From Chinchilla lanigera (taxonomy: Eukaryota > Chordata > Mammalia > Rodentia > Chinchillidae), in contig NW_004955417.1 of the NCBI RefSeq assembly GCF_000276665.1, forward strand, positions 23,711,161-23,775,160: a stretch of DNA of 64,000 nucleotides, written 5' to 3'. Position 1 is the stretch's first letter; every line of letters begins with the position of its first letter. Position numbers and translations under genes: made by a program. Below the pieces are notes generated by a model. The model was not told the DNA's origin, searched no databases, and saw only the letters and a program-made list of their open reading frames with translations. Positions 10,371 to 20,450 of this stretch are shown piece after piece.

Positions 10371-11393
10371 AGTCTCTTACTCTTCTGCCCACACAACACT
10401 GTCTCTGATTACACGCTGGTGGGTGATCTTGACTCCTCGTGAGTTTGCGGTCTTGAGGACAGGAGGCAGACCCTGTTGTCTGTGGGTTCTATCGGCAGAA
10501 AGCCTCGCACAGCTCTAAAGCATTGGGATTCACAATAATGAACAGGTTGGGGGAATGGGCCCTTGGCTAACTGTGCTTCTTGTGACTGAGTGGTCTTGGG
10601 AATTCAGCCTTGCAGGCAGGTTCTTTTAGTTCATGATTAGAAAGGAGGGCTTTATAATCAGTAGCATCTGAGGGTGTGCCAAGTGAATACTTTCAAATTT
10701 ATTCATTTGATTTGGACTTTCATAACTTGCAACCAAGAAACAAGCAAACAAACAAAACACTGAAAACCATAGGGTATTAATCCTTGTCAAGGAAAAATAA
10801 AAAATAATCCCTCAGAATGGAAATCACAAAGCCTCTGATCCTCTTCTTGGTCCCTCTGAACACTGAATGGGCCACTGGGAATGCCACTCTGCTTTTGGCC
10901 TCTCCAGATTCACTCGAGCAGCCCTCTCCATTCTGCTGTGAAATCCAGAGACCAATCATCTTGAAGTTGACACGGTGATGAATGATGGGAGAGACAACCA
11001 CCTAAATCTTGTGGCCAAGTTTTGCTGAGGGATACCAGGTGTGCAAATTGCAACCAAATGACATTCCACATGACTATTGATTGCTCTGACCAGCTAATTA
11101 CAGGCTGTAAATCCCTAGGCCTTAGGATTTCCCCTCTATTGCCCCTACCGGAAGTCTTCCCTGGTATCTCATTTGCTTGCTCGCAAATCATCCCTAGAGA
11201 GGAACTTCCTCTCTCATCAGCCTTCCCACTCTTTCTCCAGCCCCCCTGGCATCTCAAAAGCTATGTCACCAGATTCCAGAGGGACTTCCTGCTTATTGCA
11301 TAATCAGCTCTTCCTATGAGACCGCCCTCTTCCCATCACTACCTCAGGGTGCTGGAACTTTGCTGTGAGCTGCTGACAGATCATTAAAGATCC
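10371..11393. other. Unique sequence, no gene recognised
   Basis: This stretch lacks recognisable repeats. Between about 11020 and 11340 it is richer in GC than its surroundings. No start, splice or frame pattern points to a coding exon. Conservation across mammals would be the useful test. Confidence 0.45.
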
Positions 11394-11451
11394 CAGCTGT
11401 TCCTGGGCCATAACAATCCCTTTCAACTGGGTCTCCTTCCAGGAACAGCTG
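11394..11451. repeat. Perfect 13-bp inverted repeat with E-box ends
   Basis: The left arm 11394-11406 (CAGCTGTTCCTGG) and right arm 11439-11451 (CCAGGAACAGCTG) are exact reverse complements with a 32-base spacer. Each arm ends in the palindromic E-box CAGCTG and contains TTCCTGG. It lies in repeat-free sequence. It could be a hairpin or a pair of oppositely oriented transcription-factor sites; both are inferences. Confidence 0.8.
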
Positions 11452-11899
11452 CAAAAGCTCCAGAAAGGAAGGGAGGAGACACATTTAGCAGGATAACAAA
11501 TCAGTAGGGAGTGGCCGGTTTACTCAGAAAAGTTGTAATACAGATGCATCCACCCAGCAACTCTCCCCAACCCCCCTCCCCAGGAGGGAGGCAAATGCAT
11601 GCTAGCTTTGTGTGAAAACTCTTCAGAATCAGTGGAAGGAAATCAAGAATCCTAGCCCCACCCTTGTTCCCAGAAAAGGAGCCTGGAAAGACTTCTTGCC
11701 TTGTTCACTGTGCTTCACAAAAGGTCCTATCAGTGGTTACAGAAAGATTATTATCCCATACGCATATACAGGTAATATGCCTCACTGATACCGGATTAAC
11801 AGGAGGATGAAGCACGGGTAGCAGATGTCTAATCACATGCAAGACACTAGGTAAAGTGCTCAACAAGTGTTTCTGTGTGTGTACTCAGGCAAGTCATGG

Positions 11900-12320
11900 A
11901 TGGATGAAGAAATCAAGATACAAAAAGCAGCAAAGATTTAATTAGGTGACAGTACTCTCAGAGTGAGAGGGCTCGCTCTGGCGGAAAGGAAAATGACTCT
12001 GAAGGCATTGAGTTTAAGAATTTAAAATTTTGCATAGGATCTTGGGCATTTCCCACCTGGTCTTCCAGAGCATGACTAAGAATGTGATTGACCGAGTGCT
12101 GAATCACGTCTGTTGTACCCATTGCACATGTCCTTTCCTGTAATTCACTCCGTTAAAATTCGATGTATGAGATGCAATCTATATGAGCTCCAAGTGAAGA
12201 AAGGTACTCCAGGTCCTATAGGAGGATCTGGCCTCTAGGAGTCTTATCTCTGCGACCTGCTAGCGGTCCTTAGGACAAAGCTCAGAGGGTTGGCCCTGGG
12301 GTATTGCCCAGGTTCAGTTG
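11900..12320 (-). repeat. Possible endogenous retrovirus LTR remnant
   Basis: Similar to 2080-2490 at AAGATACAAAAAGCAGCAAAG(ATTTA), read as a minus-strand polyadenylation region. Downstream is TGACTCTGAAGGCATTGAG and, near the right end, GCGACCTGCTAGCGG. I infer an LTR but no termini or target-site duplication were identified. Confidence 0.33.
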
Positions 12321-12606
12321 AGTGGAAGGGAATAGTCATATTAATTGTAATATTTATATTATCTGTATGCCAGCCAGTGTGAATTCATCCAGTTCTTTAA
12401 TTGGTGAGAACCTCGTACTTGGTAATTACGTTAATGAAGACCTCTTCAAACCACTATTCTTTTAAAATATTGTTTCTCTTCCAGAAATGTTCTTAAATCC
12501 CTAACACTTTGCTTGACAAACATCTAATGACTCTTCCAAATGAATCTCAATCATCATGCACAGTGTGGAAATCTTTCCAGGAAAGCACCTTTCTCTCACC
12601 CAGTGA

Positions 12607-13051
12607 TGTTATGGCCTGTATCTAGATCTTCTCTCAAAACCTCATAGGTGGGATTTTTTGGAGGTGTCTGGATCTAGAGTTTCGAAATATGGATTAAAGA
12701 TGTATGATAAATAAATTAGTCCACTGACTGGTTTAGTATAATTTTGGGGGTGGATCATGGGAAGCCCCACCCCAGGTATAAGTGGCACCAACCAATAGAC
12801 CTGAAGCCCTGGCGGAATATAAAGGGAAAAATAGAAAGATGGAAGGCACACCATTGCTACTTTGCTGCTTCTTGCCTGCCCTGCCATGGACTGTTTCTCC
12901 TCTCCATTGCTCCTCTGCCATATCACCCTGCCTTTGAGCCTACTGATTAGGGACTGAAACCTCCACAAATTGGAAACTAAAATAAAACTTTCTGCCTTTA
13001 AATTGTGGGTGTTAGGTATTTTGTTCCAGCAACAAGGAAGTAATTGAGACA
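12607..13051 (+). mobile_element. MaLR-type LTR with promoter-like and poly(A) signals
   Basis: Starts TGTTATGGCCTGTATCTAG and ends TAATTGAGACA. It aligns along its length with the solo LTR at 54877-55319, for example GTCTGGATCTAG, CACTGACTGGTTTAG, CCATGGACTGTTTCTCC, GGGACTGAAACCTCCACAAA. CCAAT lies at 12792-12796, TATAAA at 12818-12823 and AATAAA at 12981-12986, in the order expected for U3 and R. Flanking pentamers (AGTGA, GGTTG) do not match. Any minus-strand open frame across it is incidental. Confidence 0.85.
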
Positions 13052-13619
13052 GGTTGGTAGTCTTAATTATTTCCTCCATAATTTTATATGACTCTATCAT
13101 GCCCTATGTGGCATAATTCTTTATGTACCAATGATTTTAATTGCTCTCTACCTCATAAGAGCTAGAAAAATTGTGTTGAACTCCCCATTTTCATGGCTTC
13201 TGGAAATCCTGCTTAATATGTCTGCTAATACCCAAGTGTTTTATATCTCCTGCTCTATCTTATCTCACAAGCTTCAGATTCCACTGTTATTGCTGTATCT
13301 ATCACTTTACCATTTTGAACTCAATACCTTTTTGGATTTTGTCAATCAATACCAGTTTTCTGTGACTGCCATAATTTTGGAGGGAGGGTGCCAAGTTGAA
13401 CCAAATCATGTAGCATTCTGCCTTCTACCATCTTGTTTGCTCCCACATTCTTTTATCCCCTTTTACTTATGAGCAATACACTTCTTCCAACATTTCACTT
13501 CATCTTTGCAGAATTATATTGCCCAGATTCCTGGCACCAACTATCATCAGGGTGTTGGAATAAAGAAACCATGATGGAGTGAGAGCAGTGTATGGTGAGC
13601 AACTAATAGCCTACCCAAG

Positions 13620-14075
13620 CCCTCATGTGTTCAATAACTGTTTACTGAATACACACCATCTGTAGTCTAATTAGGGTAGAGAGATCAAAGACACATACAA
13701 TATCTATTATTATGGAGATCACATTCTAATAGAAAGGACACAAATCAAATTAATGAGTAGGATGATTTTTTATAATAGTTTTATGAAAGTAACTTGGTAG
13801 GTTGGACAGTGACTAATAAGATATAGTGATCAGGCATGGCTGATTACAGAGATATCATTTGCGCTGATAATTTAGGAGGTGAAGGAATCAACCATGTGAC
13901 AAGCTTGAGAACAGTGTGAAGAACTATAAGACAAATACCCTGAGGTTACAATGAGTTTTGTGTATTCTAGGAAAAAAAGTGAGAAAGATGAAGACGTAGA
14001 CAGGTAGCACAGTTCATGTCAAGGATATTTTTCAAGGATGATGGAAATCTATTCCGGATTTCCAAGTTATGAGAC
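13620..14075 (-). repeat. L2 LINE 3' region remnant
   Basis: Reverse-complement L2 3' pattern over about 450 bases: TGTTTACTGAATACACACCATC, GGAGATCACATTCTAATAGAAAGG, AATAGTTTTATG, GATATCATTTGCGCTGATAA (the 'gaggtgacatttgagctga' block), and AATACCCTGAGGTTAC. L2 is an extinct CR1-like LINE. Confidence 0.75.
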
Positions 14076-14079
14076 AGAA

Positions 14080-14859
14080 ATGAATTATCAAAGCATTTTC
14101 CCAAGCAAAATAAGTGTTTACTCCTATCTATTTATACATGTGTTTCCCTACTAGACTGTAAGTTCAGGAAGTATGTCTATGTCATTTTCATCATTTTCAG
14201 GAGGCAACTAGCCTAATGCCTACCTGGATACACATGTCAGTTCATGTTTTACAATGAAAAAGTAATAATTTAACCAATGAAAATGCATTATTTAAAAATG
14301 CATGCTCACCAAGCCTTCCAATGTTTCTGTAGCATATATGAAAGATTTGCTAGTGAGGGTTTCTGAGGTGCCATATTGGAGAGTTCTTGACCCTCTGCCA
14401 TTTCATGGATGCCTGCTCACCCCATCCTCTCTCTGGGTCTGCTTCATGTCCCTGAAACTGAACAGTAAGCAAAGTCATTCTTTGCACAACTGCTTAGTAA
14501 TTCAGGCCCCATTCAAACTCCAAGCGTGTATCAGAAAGTTCTGATAAAAAAATGTTGTTATAAGCTATTAACATAAAATAAGTATTAGCTGTTTAAAGCA
14601 ATAGCCATATTAATGTCTTCTTGAATCTACAAGATATAAAACATTTACAAAATAGATATATTTACTTGATCAATCAAGAGGAGTCAAGAAAAGATTGGAG
14701 AACAAGAACATACAAATGTGATTTAAAAGAAAACAAGACCAAAACATAATAAGATTTATATCAGTGATTACTTCAATGGAAATGGTTTTTAAAAACCCAA
14801 CTAAGTGGTAAATATTGTCAGACTAGACTGAACAGAAAACAGCTATGTCTATGTGTGAA
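14080..14859. other. Unassigned AT-rich sequence
   Basis: No gene or confident repeat. The short CTAGACTGTAAGTTCAGGAAG at 14151 resembles the L2 'gaatgtaagctccatgagg' block in forward orientation but is too small to call. Confidence 0.4.
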
Positions 14860-15234
14860 TGTATCAGTCGTCTTTCCATCACTGACATCCACAGTTTAAA
14901 GGAGAAGAGGTTTATTCTGGCTCAGATTTGAGAATGCTCAGTCCATGTGTGGTCAGCTGGCTTCAAGCGGGAAAGGGCATGGTGCTAATGCAACGGCAGG
15001 CAAGATGCAGAGAGAAGGGAGGGACCGGGGACGAGAATACGCCCCTCCAGCTCACACCCTCAGTGACCCACCTCTTCTGGCCAGCTCCCAGCTCCTAACG
15101 GCATGCTCAGCCATGAACTCGGTATGTATGAATCCACCAATGAGGATAGCACACCGTGATGCAAAAACCTTCCAAAGGCCACAGCTCTGAACTCATGAGG
15201 CTTTGTGTGGACATGTCAGAGGGAAAGCATAACA
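14860..15234 (-). mobile_element. MaLR-type LTR
   Basis: Plus-strand left end TGTATCAGTCGTCTTTCC, then GAGAAGAGGTTTATTCTGGCTC (reverse of the polyadenylation region), GTGGTCAGCTGGCTTCAAG, CAGTGACCCACCTCTTCTGG and right end AAAGCATAACA, which reads TGTTATGC on the minus strand. This is the complete layout of an inverted MaLR LTR. The pentamers on either side do not match, so either the duplication has decayed or an end is misplaced. Confidence 0.78.
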
Positions 15235-15244
15235 ACAACAGGCA

Positions 15245-16765
15245 GGACTTTTTAAAAATTGAAAGTGAAAAGATAGAAAAAAGCCTATTGCAATGCAAAT
15301 TAATCAGAAGAAAGCTAACAATGTAACATTAATGTCAGGTAAAGTAGGCTTTAAGGCAAGAGAAGTGGATTCTGTAATAATAACAGGGCAATTCGACAGG
15401 GAGATAATAGCAATCTAAATGTATACACAAGTAACAAGCCTCTGACTGTACAAAGCTCACAGAACTAAAAGAAGAAATCTGTGATCATAAACTAAGAGTT
15501 AAAGAAAACTTGTGAGGAACCTTAAAAATTAGTTTGAACTGAATGGCAGTGAAAATACTGTACACCAAAACTTGTGATATAAAGCAAAAACAATGTATAG
15601 AGTAGAAAAATAATGTTTAAAATCAATGTTCTAAGCTTTCATTTTAAGATAGTAAAAATGAAAATTAAACCCAAAATTTGTTTTAGAAAAGAAAATAATA
15701 GTAATAAAAGTATACATTGATGAAATAAAAACCACAAAGATAACTGAGAAGAATAAATAAAGGAAAAAATAATGCTCTAAAATATTAACAAAATTGATAA
15801 ACTTGAAACAATACTGATTAAGGAAAAAAAGGTAGACATACAATATCAAGGAAAAGAGAGTCATTACTGCAGTTCCTCAGGAATTTAAAAAATAATGCAA
15901 TGCTTAGAGCCTACAAAATGCTTTCAACCAGAATAAGTAAAGAAGCCTTACAAATCAATAAGAAAAAGAGTTAATACTACTCTTTAAAAGGGAATAACCT
16001 TAAAGATAACTTACATAAATATACACAAACCCTTAATACACAAATAAAGTATATTAGTCATTAAGAAAATGTAATTAAAGCCATAATAAAATATTATCAC
16101 ACCTAAGTGAACGTGACTAACATTTAAAAAACTAATTAACAAAACCAAGATTTGATGAAGATAGAGACCAATTAGAATTCACAGACACGGCTGGAGGGAG
16201 TATAAATTGTTATTGTTTACAAAACATTATCAGTATCTACTAAAGAAAGTATATGTGACTCTATGATATGTCGGTTTCAATCTTATAAACATTGTCCTCC
16301 AAAATATGTGTTTCTATCCAACAAATGCATACATCAGCAGGCTCATCATCACTGTCATTAAATCCCCACACTAGAAATAATTAATTATATAAGAGTGGAG
16401 CTGATGAATCTGTTAGAAGCCACTCTCAATTATACGGATCTTACAGAGTACTAGGCAAAAGAAGCTAAACAGACAGGTTCATACTGTAGGCACATTTCTA
16501 TAATATTTATAACCATAAAACTAATCTGTGGTGTCAAAAGCGGCATGTGTCAGCTAGTAAGAACAAATCTACCAGGGTGCTGGAAATACCCTGATCTGAA
16601 TGATAATCTCATAGGTGTATGCCTGTGTAAATATTTATACCGAGCACTAACTGTATACCAAAAACCCATGTACTGCTCTGTGTGGATAATGCTTAACTTA
16701 AAAAGTGTAAAAGTTATTTATTATTTAAACCTTCTTTTAACCAATAAAAACTAATTAGTCATTAA
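15245..16765 (+). pseudogene. Old L1 (L1M-type) ORF2 and 3' region, decayed
   Basis: The order matches L1 ORF2 with large internal deletions. The endonuclease region shows GCAATGCAAATTAATCAGAAG, TTAATGTCAGGTAAAGTAGG and CTAAATGTATACACAAGTAAC; further on are GTTTGAACTGAATGGCAGTG and TAAAATCAATGTTCTAAGC, and AACAAAATTGATAAACTTG from the pre-reverse-transcriptase part. The end has AAACTAATCTGTGGTG, CTGATCTGAATGATAATC and GAGCACTAACTGTATACC, which belong to the L1M 3' end. Reading frame is broken by many stops; it cannot encode a working protein. Confidence 0.85.
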
Positions 16766-16777
16766 AGACAATAATCA

Positions 16778-16870
16778 GGGCTGGGGATTTAGCTCGGCAG
16801 CACAGTGCCTGCCTGGCAAGCACAAGGTCATGAGTTCAATTCCTAGTACCAGAAAAAAAAAAAGAAAGAA
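16778..16870 (+). mobile_element. ID SINE with short target-site duplication
   Basis: Begins GGGCTGGGGATTTAGCTCGG and has a B-box-like GTTCAATTC, then an A-rich tail. AATAATCA occurs directly before it (16770-16777) and after it (16871-16878), an 8-bp target-site duplication. The A box carries one change (TAGCTCGGCAG). Confidence 0.92.
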
Positions 16871-16878
16871 AATAATCA

Positions 16879-17711
16879 CATAGTAATAATAAATAACAAT
16901 AGTATATTTATTTCTCTTCCACAAGCTTATAGGTTCACTCAGCACAAAAGGACAACTAATTCGTAATTATACGCTCACTTCTTGGCATCTAGTAGGTGTC
17001 CAATACGTAACTGTTGAGTCTCCAGAATTACAGTAATGGGAAGACATAAAAAGGGACTGTCCTCCTGTTTGGAGTACATCTCACTTACCTGACGATGCTG
17101 TCCAGATGGTGACTCTCTAGGAATCTGTTGTTTCCCACAGTGTTGGCAAAAAGAAAAAAGAAAAAAAAAAAGAAAAAATCTATGCCAGCTACTACATGGA
17201 AATTTCTGAGCTTCTGAAAGTACCAGCACAAATGAAATGAGTCCCAAGAGCTGCCTGATACCTGGGAATGCTGATGCCTAACAGTATCAAGTGGCCGCAG
17301 TGAAGGCTTGGAAAATGCAAAATATGAATCGAATTCGGAACAATAAGGTAATTGTATAGACAAAAGTGAAATGACTTCGAGAATATAAAAATGAGGAAAT
17401 TCTTCAAAGGTAGAGCTACTAAAATCTAGCTGTAAAAGATGACACAACCCATCTACCAATGCTGACAAATCAACTCTTAGAGTTTGGGGAAAAAGCCCAA
17501 AATCCTAATCACAGTAATCGAGAAACCATCCCAAAGAAGCACAGATTACACTATCGTACTTCAAACTGCACACACAAAGTCAGTTTGGCACGTAAGGGTG
17601 AGCCACCTTCTCAAAGCAAAACACACTGATTCTTGGACACTCAACCAGAGGGACGCCTCATCAACTGCTTTGAAGAATGGATGTGTAAACACAATGGAAT
17701 GATAGGCATAC
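16879..17711. other. Unassigned sequence
   Basis: No gene or clear repeat. An A-rich tract at about 17151-17178 (AAAAAAGAAAAAAAAAAAG) produces the phenylalanine-rich open frames seen on the minus strand here; these are artefacts. Confidence 0.45.
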
Positions 17712-18025
17712 TGTTACAGTTTAGATCTAAAAGGCCCCCTAAAAGTCTCACATGTTCAAAAGCAGGGCTCTTGAAATGTGCTTGGATTACAGGGGTGCCA
17801 TGTCATCAGGGGATTTATCCTTTGATGGTGTGCTGTTAGGAGGTGGGACCCGGTTGGAAGTGGTCACCGGGAGAGGGGTGACCTGGAAGGGGCTGTTCTC
17901 GTCTCTGACTGCTCCCTTTCTCTCGGCTTCCTGGCTGTCTGGGGGTGAGCAGCTTTCAAAGGCTCTCCCCAAAGGAACAAACAGATCACCATTTACCTTG
18001 CCCTGTCTTGACTTTGGACCAGAAA
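17712..18025 (+). mobile_element. MaLR-type LTR, 3'-truncated
   Basis: Starts TGTTACAGTTTAGATC, with GGCCCCCTAAAAGTCTCACATG and TGTTAGGAGGTGGGACCC, the familiar 5' half of an MST/MLT1-like LTR. CTGACTGCTCCCTTTCTCTC follows. No polyadenylation region or CA end was found, so the 3' part appears lost. Confidence 0.68.
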
Positions 18026-18654
18026 GACAGAGTATTATGGTTAATAGAAATAGCTCACTTTTGATGCACAATTGGCATTTTTCTTGATTTTCCCTATTAT
18101 TTTTGCCTTCTTGCAATTGCTTATGGGTTGAACTACCTCTCTTTGCTCAATTCCTTTAGTAAGAAATGCTCTGAGAAATCCGGAGGTCTTACCTAATTTT
18201 TCATGTGCAGCTATGAGTGGGGAGAGAATATGACCATGAGTATTATGATGTGATGGTCTAATGCTTCTTGATCATTCTGAGCAGCCAGCTATTGTGCTGT
18301 ATAATTCAGAATAAGTTAAAAGTGCTGTTTCAGAAACCCTAAATCTCAGTGGCTGAACTCAAAAAAGTTTTAAAATGTTCCCCTCCCTCATCGAGTGTAG
18401 GTCATTGATCAGCATGACCAGGGAGGGTCTGGGATACACATTCAATCAAGAGCTGAGGCTTCTCCTAGCACTGGCATCACCACTCCCCCAGATCCACGGA
18501 GAGCCCTGAACTCAACCAGTGGAGAGAGTGAGGGAGCAAGTGTTACAGATGTGAGGGTTGCTGAGCACGTCTGAAAAGACAAATTCCCTGTATTCACACT
18601 CCAAAGTCTAACATGAAAAGTAGTTGATATACGATCAGAAAGGACAGCCCAGAA

Positions 18655-18728
18655 ATTGTCAAGCCCTCAAACTCAGCACCCCATGCACTAAGTGCTTTAT
18701 ATGAACTATATCATGCCATCTTCATGAT
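18655..18728 (-). repeat. MIR SINE, part 1, interrupted
   Basis: CACTAAGTGCTTTATATGAACTATATCATGCCATC is the reverse-complement MIR 3' block. The element resumes at 19013 with GATAGATACTCGTATCCTCATCTTACAGGAGGGG. The intervening sequence is the U6/L1-like insertion, so the MIR was there first. Confidence 0.68.
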
Positions 18729-18906
18729 ATTTTTTTTTATTTTAGAGAATAAAAACTAATGAAAAGCGTTAGAAACAATACAGAATTTCAAAAAACAAGA
18801 TGATAGGAATTCCACAATGGTTGTTATATTGCATATTGTTGTCTTCAAAGTAGTTGTTCAGATTACCAGACATAGCCATGCATAATTAGTCAAAAAATTA
18901 AGCAAA
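18729..18906 (-). mobile_element. L1-like 3' end joined to U6 pseudogene
   Basis: On the minus strand this follows the U6 sequence without a gap and ends in an A-rich tail (plus strand TTTTTTTTATTTTA). It matches 722-945 in the same orientation, so it is a repeat in its own right. A U6 sequence joined to a 5'-truncated L1 3' end is the known product of template switching during L1 reverse transcription. The identity of the 3' half as L1 is inferred. Confidence 0.55.
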
Positions 18907-19012
18907 AAAACATGGAATGCTTCATGAATTTGCATGTCATCCTTACACAGGGATCATGCTAATCTTCTCTGTATCATTTCAATTTTAGTATATGTGCTGT
19001 GGAAGTGAGCAC
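18907..19012 (-). pseudogene. U6 snRNA pseudogene
   Basis: Full-length U6 on the minus strand: the 5' end GTGCTCACTTCCACAGCACA, the ACAGAGA box (catalytic core of the spliceosome), the adjacent GATTAGC carrying the AGC triad, and the 3' end CATTCCATGTTTTT. By eye about 13 of 106 positions differ from the mammalian U6 sequence, mostly C-to-T or G-to-A changes. It lacks a recognisable U6 promoter because the upstream flank is MIR sequence. It is an RNA-derived retropseudogene, not a working snRNA gene. Confidence 0.93.
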
Positions 19013-19140
19013 CATGCTATTTCTTAAAGCTTGATAGATACTCGTATCCTCATCTTACAGGAGGGGAAAGTGAAGCACAGCTGGCATGTGTAACTTGTGC
19101 AAAAAGAGTTAGCTATGTCTGAGCCAAAGAAGAGTGAGTG
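19013..19140 (-). repeat. MIR SINE, part 2, interrupted
   Basis: Continuation of the MIR at 18655: CTCATCTTACAGGAGGGGAAAGTGAAGCACAG, then AACTTGTGCAAAAAGAGTTAGCTATG, matching the reverse-complement 'gatgaggaaactgaggcacagag...cacacagctag' region. CATGC at the left edge here and CATGCCAT before the insertion may be a decayed target-site duplication. Confidence 0.7.
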
Positions 19141-19232
19141 TATTTATTGTACCAAATTCATAAATTAGCCTTCAGATTTATACATTTTAGAGCATTCAAG
19201 ACTGAATTTGAAATTTGTGAATGGAAAACTAG

Positions 19233-19640
19233 TGTCTTAGGTTCTTTTCTCATTCTTGTGATGAAATACCTGACAGCCACAAGTTAAAGGAAGTAAGCTT
19301 TATTTCATAACACTGCCTTTAGAGGTTTCAGTCCACAGTCAGCTGGCTCCAAGACAGGGAGATATGGCAGACAAGCATGACAGAGGAAAAACAGTCCATG
19401 GCAGGGCAGGCAGGAGGCAACAGGCCTACCTTCTCTCTGTCCCTTTATATTCCATCCAGGTTACAAGCCTATTGGTTGGTGCAAACCACATTCAGGAATT
19501 GAGCCCTTCTGCTTTTGGTAAATCTATTCAGCCACACCCAGAACCATGTACTAATTCAATCAGTTGACTAATCCCACACCTGTAAGCCATATTCAGACAC
19601 CCACCACCTCTGACATGTCCTCCTATGAGGCCATACGAAT
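19233..19640 (-). mobile_element. MaLR-type LTR
   Basis: Plus-strand left end TGTCTTAGGTTCTTTTCTC, GTTAAAGGAAGTAAGCTTTATT (inverted polyadenylation region), CAGTCCACAGTCAGCTGGC, CCATGGCAGGGCAGG, and TTACAAGCCTATTGGTTGGTG shared with the LTR at 35280. The right end near CCTCCTATGAGGCCATACG is blurred. Same family as 12607 and 54877. Confidence 0.78.
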
Positions 19641-19781
19641 AGACAGCCAAACACTCTAGAAGACAGTACTTCCTATCTGGACAAACTGAACCGAAGAAAG
19701 ATGGAAGTTAATAGCAAATGTCTACTTATTACCAAGTTGGACAACATTCTTTGTGTCTCACCTAAGTTGAAATCTTTGACT

Positions 19782-19901
19782 TGGTGTGCTGCAGTCCCAG
19801 GACTGGGGAGACCAAGGCATAAAGATAAGAAGTTCAAGGCCAGCCTAAACTACCTAGGATAACCTTGTCTCCAAACTCAAAAAAGAAAAAAAAAAAAAAA
19901 A
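19782..19901 (+). repeat. B1 SINE, diverged, 5' part lost or changed
   Basis: TCCCAGGACTGGGGAGACCAAG, GAAGTTCAAGGCCAGCCTAAAC and ACCTTGTCTCCAAACTCAAAAAAG followed by poly(A) preserve the B1 middle and 3' end. The head is diverged. Confidence 0.75.
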
Positions 19902-20289
19902 GGATAAAAAAGAGAAACATATTAATCTCTACAACTCTGTAAACAGGAACTATTAGGAAGCTACTGAAACAGAAAAATAAAGAAACTTGCCCAAAACCTC
20001 AAGGTTAGAAGCAAATTCTTACCCAAGGCAGGTTTAGTGCTAGAATCCATGCTATGTTAAAGAAAATCCCAAGAACAATGGCCCCGACACGATTGTTGGT
20101 AGACTCCCTTCATCCCATCATTCCCTGAAATCACTCATATAGAAAGAAAACATGCTGAAACTGTTATCACCTGCTCTTTCCAGGACAGGTCAGTTCTTCA
20201 CACAAAATAGGAATGCAAGAAATACGTATGCAGCTGACATTATTTCGATTGTACTACTTTTCCTTTAGCCTACATCTGTAAAATTAAAG

Positions 20290-20450
20290 CTAGTTAAGTA
20301 TTTTAGACACATTATCTCATTTAACCCCCATAAAACTCCACCAAAGATGTAATTTCATCTCCATGGCAGAGGTCATAACGCCAAGTTGTAACATAAAGAA
20401 ACGAAGTGGAATGGTGTCTGACTTGAGGGTGAATGCAAACCCATTGGTCA
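20290..20450 (-). repeat. MIR SINE remnant
   Basis: ATTTTAGACACATTATCTCATTTAACCCCCATAAAAC and the later CGCCAAGTTGTAACATAAAG follow the reverse-complement MIR order. Diverged but clear in the 'cattatctcatttaatcctca' block. Confidence 0.72.

Noticed and set aside
12642..13100. 152-codon minus-strand frame
   Set aside because: It runs antisense through the MaLR LTR at 12607-13051, which explains the sequence fully.
15631..15864. Phenylalanine/tyrosine-rich minus-strand frame that looks membrane-like
   Set aside because: It is antisense to A-rich L1 ORF2 sequence; the hydrophobic look comes from poly(T)-rich codons.
16778..16850. ID elements considered as tRNA genes
   Set aside because: They carry A and B boxes but do not fold as full tRNA cloverleafs, end in A-rich tails and are flanked by target-site duplications, so they are SINEs.
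17085..17468. 127-codon minus frame with a hydrophobic run
   Set aside because: The run is an A-rich tract read backwards; no other protein feature.
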